Shown piece after piece: positions 1-4,999 of a stretch of 6,988 bases of DNA (positions are counted from its first letter, which is position 1; each line of letters starts with the position of its first letter). The translations under genes were made by a program, and so were the position numbers. The notes under the pieces were generated by a model. The model saw only the letters and a program-made list of their open reading frames with translations, ran no database searches and was not told where the DNA came from. This DNA is from Thermoguttaceae bacterium (GTDB taxonomy: Bacteria > Planctomycetota > Planctomycetia > Pirellulales > Thermoguttaceae). Where the stretch lies: the NCBI GenBank assembly GCA_017454585.1, contig JAFTCU010000041.1, forward strand, positions 1 to 6,988. Reading direction: 5' to 3'.

Positions 1-381
1 CGCGCCGCCCTGAACGCTGGCGACATCGCGAAGAAGGCCGAGTTCTTCTCCTTCGGTACGAACGACCTGACGCAGACCTGTCTGGGCATCAGCCGTGACG
101 ACTACGCTTCCTTCATCAACGATTACCTCGAAAAGGAAATCTTCCCGAAGGATCCGTTCCAGGTCCTCGACCAGACCGGCCCGGGCAAACTCATGAAGAT
201 CGCCGTCAAAGAAGGCCGCGAGACCCGTCCGGAACTCGAGCTTGGCATTTGCGGTGAGCACGGTGGTGAACCGTCCTCCGTCAAGTTCTGCCACAAGATC
301 GGTCTTGACTACGTTTCCTGCTCGCCGCTGCGCGTCCCGGTTGCGAAACTGGCCGCCGCTCAGGCTGCGCTGGAAGACTGA
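1..381 (+). CDS. ppdK: Pyruvate, phosphate dikinase, C-terminal end (5' truncated by window)
   Basis: Pyruvate, phosphate dikinase interconverts pyruvate, ATP and phosphate with phosphoenolpyruvate, AMP and pyrophosphate in the cytoplasm; it links glycolysis and gluconeogenesis. The open frame enters from the left edge and supplies the last 126 residues before TGA at 379-381, out of roughly 870-900 in the family, so this is the end of the PEP/pyruvate-binding barrel. Visible family signatures are SFGTNDLTQ (residues 17-25 of the fragment), SRDD (31-34), DPFQVLDQ (51-58), the catalytic-cysteine motif GICGEHGG (82-89, Cys84, codon 250-252) and the closing [22 protein letters not shown] (split around residues 101-122). 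PEP synthase and enzyme I share the fold, but the DPF...LDQ and SCSPLRVP wording fits PPDK. Codon use is GC-rich at third positions, unlike the restriction genes that follow. A hairpin lies 37 bases downstream. Confidence 0.95.
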   Translation, partial: RAALNAGDIAKKAEFFSFGTNDLTQTCLGISRDDYASFINDYLEKEIFPKDPFQVLDQTGPGKLMKIAVKEGRETRPELELGICGEHGGEPSSVKFCHKIGLDYVSCSPLRVPVAKLAAAQAALED

Positions 382-407
382 GTTTTGAACTTGGTTTTTA
401 GACGTTA

Positions 408-436
408 TTGACTTGCGAAGAAGCTCTCAGAGTAAT
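408..436 (+). promoter_or_regulatory. Candidate sigma70-type promoter of the restriction-modification operon
   Basis: TTGACT (408-413, 5 of 6 to TTGACA) and AGTAAT (431-436, 4 of 6 to TATAAT) are separated by 17 bases. The start of transcription would fall near 443, giving a leader of about 40 bases before the endonuclease ATG. The -10 lies in the loop of the 418-449 hairpin, so promoter and terminator share the same DNA. It is the best match I can see between ppdK and the endonuclease; the -10 is only moderate. Confidence 0.4.
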
Positions 437-458
437 CCGAGAGCTTCTTTGATGTTTT
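418..458 (+). terminator. Probable rho-independent terminator of ppdK
   Basis: AAGAAGCTCTC (418-428) and GAGAGCTTCTT (439-449) form a perfect 11-bp stem with a 10-nt loop. The run that follows (TTTGATGTTTT, 448-458) is T-rich but interrupted by GATG, so termination may be incomplete and some ppdK transcription could read into the endonuclease gene. The position, 37 bases after the ppdK stop, suits a terminator. Confidence 0.65.
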
Positions 459-472
459 ATTGCAAAAAACAA

Positions 473-478
473 AAGGAG
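473..478 (+). promoter_or_regulatory. Shine-Dalgarno sequence that sets the endonuclease start
   Basis: AAGGAG (473-478) is followed by ATGATTATG. The ATG at 479 touches the Shine-Dalgarno core and is too close to be used, while the ATG at 485 has 6-base spacing. This fixes the start at 485 rather than 479 or the in-frame TTG at 413. Confidence 0.75.
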
Positions 479-484
479 ATGATT

Positions 485-1279
485 ATGAAGCCGGAACGTT
501 TTCAGGCGGAATTGCTGAAATGTCTTCGAGACCACATTTCGGAGCTTCAGACACCTGACAAGGAGTGGGTAATTAAAGGTTTCGTCGATATTTATAAGAA
601 TGTTTACGCGATTTCTATTGACACCAAAGTCATTTCAAAAATCATCGAACTTTTACTTTTTCCTGTGATTTCGGTTTTTGCCAAAGAACACGATCTGGAA
701 ATGATCCTGGCAAAAGAGCAGAATTACTATCCGGACATTTCCTTTAAAGACACGACAGACAACACACTAATTGCACTTGACATAAAGTCAACTTATCGTC
801 AAAATGAACGCTGGGTAAATGGTTTTACGCTGGGGGCTTTTACTGGCTATTTTCGAAATCGGCAAAGTACGAAAAACATCACATTTAAATACGACGCCTA
901 CACGGCTCATTTTGTCCTTGGAGTAATTTACACCCGAAACGAGACCAGGGAATCTGAACGCCAGAAATATACTCTAGCCGAGATGGATAAAATACTCTCA
1001 GTCATTTCCGATATAGAATTTATAGTACAGGAAAAATATCGGATAGCCAGCACCCGGCCAGGTTCAGGCAACACAAAAAACATCGGTTCTGTTACGGACA
1101 TAGAGGCATTAAGAAACGGAAGCGGTCCTTTCAGTATTCAAGGCGTTAAGATATTTGATGATTACTGGCGATACTATCGTACACGTGACATGGGAGATGT
1201 GCCCTATTCCAACTTGGCTGAATATTGCAAGTACAAAAAAATACAGCCTTCCGAACCTATTCAAGAGGATGACGAATGA
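485..1279 (+). CDS. EcoRV-family type II restriction endonuclease
   Basis: Cytoplasmic type II endonuclease, 264 residues (EcoRV has about 245), predicted to cut GATATC in DNA lacking the partner methylation. Landmarks line up in order with remembered EcoRV: DTKVISKIIEL (46-56, with Glu55 as the EcoRV Glu45 equivalent); the minor-groove Q-loop and first catalytic Asp in QNYYPD (79-84, Asp84 = EcoRV Asp74); ALDIKSTY (97-104, Asp99 and Lys101 = Asp90 and Lys92 of the PD-(D/E)xK centre); FTLGAFTGYFRN (114-125); TKNI (129-132) and the AHFVLGVIYTR helix (141-151); then the recognition R-loop GSGNTKNIGS (193-202), matching EcoRV GSGNTTNIGS, whose Gly, Asn and Thr contact the GAT half-site. All catalytic and base-contact residues I can place are kept, so it looks active. 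ATGA overlap with the methyltransferase indicates translational coupling, endonuclease first. The gene is A+T-rich (about 30 % GC in 601-660) against flanks near 60 %, suggesting transfer. The recognition site is inferred. Confidence 0.93.
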   Translation: MKPERFQAELLKCLRDHISELQTPDKEWVIKGFVDIYKNVYAISIDTKVISKIIELLLFPVISVFAKEHDLEMILAKEQNYYPDISFKDTTDNTLIALDIKSTYRQNERWVNGFTLGAFTGYFRNRQSTKNITFKYDAYTAHFVLGVIYTRNETRESERQKYTLAEMDKILSVISDIEFIVQEKYRIASTRPGSGNTKNIGSVTDIEALRNGSGPFSIQGVKIFDDYWRYYRTRDMGDVPYSNLAEYCKYKKIQPSEPIQEDDE

Positions 1280-2376
1280 AAGTTTCCGTAAATGACAATC
1301 AGTACTTCCTTTTCGATTCAATGAATGTGGATTCTGTGGAGGTATTGGACATTCAGAACCCGTTTCCGTCCACTCGTTATCAGGGGTCCAAGAACAAACT
1401 TTCATCTTGGATATGGGACTGCATTCAGGAACTGCACTTCCAGACCGTTCTGGACGCATTCGGTGGTACCGGGAGCATTTCTCACATGCTCAAGCGGAAG
1501 GGGAAAACAGTCACTTACAATGATATTCTGACTTTCAATTCCATTATAGGAAAAGCCTTGATCGAAAATTCGACAGTGAATTTGCCCAAGGAAAAAGCAG
1601 AGCGCTTGTTTTTTCTGAATCCAGACGCGGGGGATTTCATTCAGAGGAATTTTTCAGAGATTTTCTATACAGACGAAGAAAACCGACAGTTGGACAATCT
1701 GGCAGCAAATATCACGGCATTGGAAAATGAATATCAGCGGGCACTCGCGTGGTTTTCGCTGTTTCAGGCATGTATTGCGAAACGGCCGTACAATCTGTTT
1801 CATCGCGCAAATCTTTATCTTCGTCTTTCCGATGTCAAGCGCTCCTTTGGAAACAAGATCACATGGGACAAGCCTCTGAAAGAACATTTTTTTCATTACC
1901 TTCAGGAAGCCAACCGCGCGGTTTTTGACAACGGCTTTCCGTGCCGGTCGCTGAATAGTGATGTGTTTGCGCTGACACAGACGGACTACGATTTGGTATA
2001 TATCGACACACCCTATATTTCCAGTCATGGGGTAGGGACGAATTATCTGGAATTCTATCATTTTCTGGAAGGGATGGTCCACTATACACAGTGGCCGCAG
2101 TGGATTCAGACGCAATACAAGCACAAACCTTTGCACCGGGAAATGAATTTGTGGACGGATAAATACCAGATTCAGGACAATTTCGACAGACTGTTTCGCA
2201 AGTTCCAGAATTCCATTTTGGTCATTTCATATCGTATGGACGGTCTGCCTTCTGTGGACGAACTGCTGACGATTTTGCGAAAGTATAAGACGCACATTCG
2301 TGTTGAAAAAAGTCCCAATTACCAGTACGTTCTTTCCCGAAAGGTAAGCGGTGAACTGCTTCTTATCGCAGAATAA
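1276..2376 (+). CDS. D12/alpha-class N6-adenine DNA methyltransferase (modification partner)
   Basis: Transfers a methyl group from S-adenosylmethionine to adenine N6, presumably within the site cut by the upstream endonuclease. It has 366 residues with motifs in alpha-class order: motif X RYQGSKNKL (34-42); motif I VLDAFGGTGS (58-67) for AdoMet; an acidic residue in YND (81-83) as motif II; a long helical target-recognition segment about 105-235; motif IV VYIDTPYIS (241-249); and a VISYR strand (316-320). Motif IV reads DTPY instead of the common DPPY; both the Asp and the aromatic Tyr are kept, so activity is expected. The start ATG overlaps the endonuclease stop (ATGA, 1276-1279), with GAGGA at 1265-1269 as Shine-Dalgarno. 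GC is intermediate (about 47 % in 1861-1920), higher than the endonuclease and lower than the flanks. Methylation of GATATC rests only on pairing with the EcoRV-like enzyme. Confidence 0.92.
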   Translation: MKVSVNDNQYFLFDSMNVDSVEVLDIQNPFPSTRYQGSKNKLSSWIWDCIQELHFQTVLDAFGGTGSISHMLKRKGKTVTYNDILTFNSIIGKALIENSTVNLPKEKAERLFFLNPDAGDFIQRNFSEIFYTDEENRQLDNLAANITALENEYQRALAWFSLFQACIAKRPYNLFHRANLYLRLSDVKRSFGNKITWDKPLKEHFFHYLQEANRAVFDNGFPCRSLNSDVFALTQTDYDLVYIDTPYISSHGVGTNYLEFYHFLEGMVHYTQWPQWIQTQYKHKPLHREMNLWTDKYQIQDNFDRLFRKFQNSILVISYRMDGLPSVDELLTILRKYKTHIRVEKSPNYQYVLSRKVSGELLLIAE

Positions 2377-2402
2377 TCCTTTTATGTTACCCTCCATAAG
2401 CT

Positions 2403-2436
2403 AAAAAAGCCGGGTGATTCGTCATCCGGCTTTTTT
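2403..2436. terminator. Bidirectional rho-independent terminator between convergent genes
   Basis: AAAAAAGCCGGGTGA (2403-2417) pairs over 15 positions (one G-U) with TCATCCGGCTTTTTT (2422-2436) around a TTCG tetraloop (2418-2421). A T-run follows the stem on the plus strand and, from the six A residues, on the minus strand. It can therefore end both the methyltransferase transcript (stop at 2376) and the oxidoreductase transcript (stop at 2451). Confidence 0.93.
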
Positions 2437-2450
2437 GTTTAAGGAACGGC

Positions 2451-3788
2451 TCAGGTTTCCAGCGTCCACGGCTCCCGCCGCGGGCGGTCGAGCATCGCCT
2501 GGGCCACCGGGTCGTTCAGAATGTTTTCCGTTTCCGGGTCAAAGTGGATTGGACGGTTCAGAAGCTGCGCGATTCGGCCCAGATGACCGATCGAGCAGAC
2601 GCGGTGGCACCGCTCGATGTTCCGGAACGGGACCTCACGTGTGCGGACGCAGTGGAGGAAATCGCCCATGATGCACGTCTCGCCCTCGGCGGCGAACATC
2701 GGCGAGTCCAGATCGAGCACGCCGTCAGTCGGGCGGTGGAAAACCTCCCCTTTGTAGTGTGGGATCGGAACGTCCGGGACCGGGTATTTGCCGTTTACGA
2801 TGTCTTCTTCGCAAAGCCGGCCGTCGTCTCCGCGCAGGCAGATCTCACCGCCGCCGCCATCACGCAGACCGTTCCGGAAACCGGGCACCGTGCCCCACGT
2901 CCCACCGGTGTGCATGACGCAGCCGTTGGCGAAGCGGAACGTCAGAAGGCCGCTTTCGTCCAGGCTGGCGGGGATGATCTCAGTCGGGCCGGTGTAATCC
3001 AGTTCCATGGCAAACATCAGGCCGCCGAAGCAGTGCGAGCCCCAGCCGTTATTCGAACCGGTAAAGTCGAACCAGCCATTTCCGCGGCCGCAGGTCAGGT
3101 ACGCGCGGTTAAATGGCCGCCAGGGTGCCGGGCCGAGCCAGCGGTCCCAGTCCATCCCCTCGGGGATCGGCTCGGCTTTAAGAGCGCGGGCAGTGAAACC
3201 CGGGAGGCCCGGATTGGCCCACCCTTCGCGGATCTCGCCGAGGTAACCGGCGCGGGCGATTTTGTGGAATTTGTGGTAGTCGTTCCAGACGCGCTGGGAG
3301 CCGCCAGAGAAAACGCGGCCAGTCTCGATGGCCGTCTGACGCATGAGCTGGCCGTCGCGGACGGTGCACGTCTCGGGTTTCTCGCAGTAAACGTCCTTCC
3401 CGTGACGCATCGCGTCGATCGCCAGCCACGGATGCCAGTGTTCCGGCGTGCCGATGTACACGACGTCAAAGCCGTCCGCGTGGGAAATCTCCTCGGAATA
3501 TTTGAACTGCTTGCAGTCGGCGTTTCCGTACGCCTCATCGACCATCTGTTTCGCCCGGGCGGCGTGACTTTCCATGACGTCGCAAACCGCCGCGATGTGG
3601 CACTGGGGAAGCATCAGGAACGAGGAAGTGTCCAGCCGGCCCTGATTTCCCTGACCGATCATCCCCAGAACGATTTTCTCGTTCGGCGAGACGTGCCCGT
3701 CCGCCCCTAGAACGCGGGAAGCGAGGACCAACGGCGCGGAAAGTGCGGCAGCTTGAAGGAAACGACGGCGAGTAATGGAACGGTTCAT
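2451..3788 (-). CDS. Tat-exported Gfo/Idh/MocA-family oxidoreductase
   Basis: NAD(P)-dependent oxidoreductase of the Gfo/Idh/MocA family, 445 residues; the substrate, usually a sugar, inositol or derivative, cannot be read from the sequence. The N-terminus is a twin-arginine signal: TRRRFLQ (6-12), a hydrophobic stretch (13-24) and a likely cleavage near residue 29. Export by Tat implies folding with cofactor in the cytoplasm, then action outside it. The Rossmann domain follows: strand IVLGMIG with GQGNQG (45-50), TPEHWHP (114-120), and the family's EKP motif in YCEKPET (134-140). The C-terminal half (about 160-435) carries the substrate domain, including GWGSHCFGG (248-256). The start is fixed by the Tat signal; the next in-frame Met is residue 43, inside the Rossmann strand. 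No good Shine-Dalgarno precedes it. It lies 72 bases downstream of the hydrolase on the same strand with no terminator between, so it is probably co-transcribed. Such exported members are typical of Planctomycetota and relatives. Confidence 0.93.
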   Translation of the reverse strand: MNRSITRRRFLQAAALSAPLVLASRVLGADGHVSPNEKIVLGMIGQGNQGRLDTSSFLMLPQCHIAAVCDVMESHAARAKQMVDEAYGNADCKQFKYSEEISHADGFDVVYIGTPEHWHPWLAIDAMRHGKDVYCEKPETCTVRDGQLMRQTAIETGRVFSGGSQRVWNDYHKFHKIARAGYLGEIREGWANPGLPGFTARALKAEPIPEGMDWDRWLGPAPWRPFNRAYLTCGRGNGWFDFTGSNNGWGSHCFGGLMFAMELDYTGPTEIIPASLDESGLLTFRFANGCVMHTGGTWGTVPGFRNGLRDGGGGEICLRGDDGRLCEEDIVNGKYPVPDVPIPHYKGEVFHRPTDGVLDLDSPMFAAEGETCIMGDFLHCVRTREVPFRNIERCHRVCSIGHLGRIAQLLNRPIHFDPETENILNDPVAQAMLDRPRREPWTLET

Positions 3789-3824
3789 ACTTCAAAAAAT
3801 GGCTTGAGGTTAAACTTGACGACT

Positions 3825-3843
3825 AATTCCCAGAAATTCCCAG
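3825..3843. repeat. Short direct repeat upstream of the oxidoreductase gene
   Basis: AATTCCCAG occurs at 3825-3833 and again at 3835-3843, a 10-base period close to one helical turn; a looser CTCCCAG follows at 3849-3855. The repeat sits in the 72-base gap between the two minus-strand genes. It might be an operator or chance; the gap holds no convincing promoter or terminator. Confidence 0.3.
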
Positions 3844-3860
3844 CTTTTCTCCCAGTTACT

Positions 3861-4787
3861 TCAGTCTTTAAGTTCCTCCCACCCGATAAACTCGAAAATC
3901 ATCGCTCCGAGTTCTTCTTTCGAGCCGAGAGTCGGAATACTGTGGACGCCCGTGTTGGAAATGAAGAGTTTGCAGCGGACCTTCGCCAGGCGCAAGGCCT
4001 CGTTATAAAGGGCGGCCTGGGAAAGCCCCACCGTCGTATCCATCGCGCCGTGCAGAGTGAAGGTCGGGGCGGTTTTGGACGTCACGTACGTGATCGGACT
4101 GTACTTTTTGGCGGATTCGATGAGCTCCGGCGTAACGTCGTCCATCGTGCGCCCGTGGACTTTCGGGTCCCCAAGGGCCGGATAAATGCAGGACGTGCAG
4201 ACCGTCCGGGTGACGGCGTTCACGAAGTCGGTCGGGCCGTAGAAGTTGATCACCACGTTGGCCTGAGAGGATTCCTCCAGATTGTCGCCAACGTCGAAGA
4301 TGCGCTGCTCGTCGCTCATCGAAAGCATATTCGACAGATGTCCGCCAGAGGACGCGCCGCTGACGCAGATGCGGTTTTTGTCGATTTTGTACTCGTCGGC
4401 GTGCGCACGCAGGAACCTGATGGCGGCTTTCACGTCTTCGATCTGGGCGGGGAAGCAGGCGTTTTCCAGACTCCGCGTCGCGACGCTGGCCACCGCACAA
4501 CCGCGACCGATCAGACCGTAATGCGCCCAAAAGCCACCGTTTCCGGGGCCTTTGCTGTACCAGCATCCGCTGTCGATCCAAACGAAAAGCGGCGCGCCTT
4601 CACGCAAATTTCCCTTGGAGTCTTCCGGAAGGGCAATATTCAGCTTGATTTCCTGCTCGTCGGTCGTTTTGTACGTGATGTTGCGCAGGACGCGGGCTTT
4701 CCACTCCTTCGCGCTCCCCGGGGCGGCAGAAAAAACGACGCTCAGGGCGCACAGAAGGGCGAGAAACAAAAAGGAACGGCGTTTCAT
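3861..4787 (-). CDS. Secreted alpha/beta hydrolase (esterase/lipase-like)
   Basis: Predicted serine hydrolase of 308 residues, likely a carboxyl or carbohydrate esterase acting outside the cytoplasm; the substrate is unknown. Residues 1-26 form a Sec signal peptide: MKRR, a hydrophobic core (6-20), and a cleavage site after GSA (24-26). The alpha/beta-hydrolase core follows: DVKAAIRFLR (118-127), the nucleophile elbow GASSGG (144-149, Ser146), NFYGPTDF (181-188), HGAMD with the acid Asp250, and GVHS with the catalytic His282. The triad appears complete. The oxyanion-hole strand, HGGGW in related esterases, reads DSGCW (72-76), an unusual change. Cysteines at 75, 87, 111, 141, 197 and 200 could form disulfides after export. 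The start is supported by AAAGGAG eight bases upstream and by the signal peptide. It is the promoter-proximal gene of a likely two-gene unit with the oxidoreductase. Confidence 0.88.
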   Translation of the reverse strand: MKRRSFLFLALLCALSVVFSAAPGSAKEWKARVLRNITYKTTDEQEIKLNIALPEDSKGNLREGAPLFVWIDSGCWYSKGPGNGGFWAHYGLIGRGCAVASVATRSLENACFPAQIEDVKAAIRFLRAHADEYKIDKNRICVSGASSGGHLSNMLSMSDEQRIFDVGDNLEESSQANVVINFYGPTDFVNAVTRTVCTSCIYPALGDPKVHGRTMDDVTPELIESAKKYSPITYVTSKTAPTFTLHGAMDTTVGLSQAALYNEALRLAKVRCKLFISNTGVHSIPTLGSKEELGAMIFEFIGWEELKD

Positions 4788-4795
4788 GGGTTTTT

Positions 4796-4802
4796 CTCCT
4801 TT
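4796..4802 (-). promoter_or_regulatory. Shine-Dalgarno sequence of the hydrolase
   Basis: On the minus strand AAAGGAG lies eight bases before the ATG at 4787-4785. It is the strongest ribosome-binding site among the flanking GC-rich genes and confirms the start at the head of the signal peptide. Confidence 0.75.
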
Positions 4803-4824
4803 AAAGAAGGACGATTTTTCGTTT

Positions 4825-4853
4825 ATTATAGAAAATAATCCCGGGAAAGTAAA
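4825..4853 (-). promoter_or_regulatory. Sigma70-type promoter of the hydrolase-oxidoreductase unit
   Basis: Read on the minus strand, TTTACT (4853-4848, 4 of 6 to TTGACA), a 17-base spacer and a perfect TATAAT (4830-4825). Transcription would start near 4818, leaving a leader of about 30 bases that contains the AAAGGAG site. Confidence 0.65.
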
Positions 4854-4882
4854 GGGGGGAGGGGATTTTTTTGCCGAGGGTC

Positions 4883-4911
4883 TTGAAATTTCTGGGGGTT
4901 TTGGGTATAAT
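4883..4911 (+). promoter_or_regulatory. Sigma70-type promoter of glpT
   Basis: TTGAAA (4883-4888, 5 of 6) and a perfect TATAAT (4906-4911) are separated by exactly 17 bases. The start of transcription would fall near 4918, giving a leader of about 80 bases before the glpT ATG. The spacer contains GGGGG and GGG runs. It is divergent from the hydrolase promoter; the two -10 boxes are about 75 bases apart. Confidence 0.75.
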
Positions 4912-4949
4912 ATAGTGAAATGTGTCCGTAAGAATATTTAACCCAGTGC

Positions 4950-4976
4950 GTAATTCCGGCCTCGGGCCGCCATTAC
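4950..4976 (+). promoter_or_regulatory. Hairpin in the glpT leader
   Basis: GTAAT (4950-4954) pairs with ATTAC (4972-4976) and CGGCC (4957-4961) with GGCCG (4965-4969), with a symmetric two-by-two internal loop and a TCG apex. No T-run follows, so it is not a simple terminator. An 8-bp palindrome, TCACGTGA, lies at 4983-4990, ten bases before the start codon. The hairpin could affect translation or mRNA stability, or be part of an operator; the function is not shown. Confidence 0.5.
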
Positions 4977-4999
4977 CACCTTTCACGTGACTTTATACC

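Noticed and set aside
413..484. In-frame N-terminal extension of the endonuclease from a TTG at 413
   Set aside because: It would begin inside the ppdK terminator hairpin, has no ribosome site of its own and is not matched by EcoRV; the AAGGAG-spaced ATG at 485 is better.
1654..2136. Minus-strand open frame of 160 codons inside the methyltransferase gene, considered as a hidden controller or antitoxin
   Set aside because: No helix-turn-helix or other motif is seen, there is no ribosome site, and the overlapping methyltransferase is intact with all motifs.
2403..2436. Long inverted repeat considered as a mobile-element end or attachment site
   Set aside because: The A-run, GC stem, TTCG loop and T-run between two convergent stops is fully explained as a bidirectional terminator.
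2544..3710. Long plus-strand open frame (388 codons) opposite the oxidoreductase
   Set aside because: It is a GC-driven antisense shadow with no recognisable domain, while the minus strand encodes a full Tat-signal Gfo/Idh/MocA protein.
3753..4838. Long plus-strand open frame (361 codons) opposite the hydrolase
   Set aside because: It mirrors the hydrolase gene and runs through its promoter and Shine-Dalgarno region; it shows no domain and its composition is that of an antisense frame.
4801..4986. Minus-strand 61-codon open frame in the divergent region
   Set aside because: It covers both promoters and the G-rich tract, is homology-free to my eye and lacks a ribosome site.
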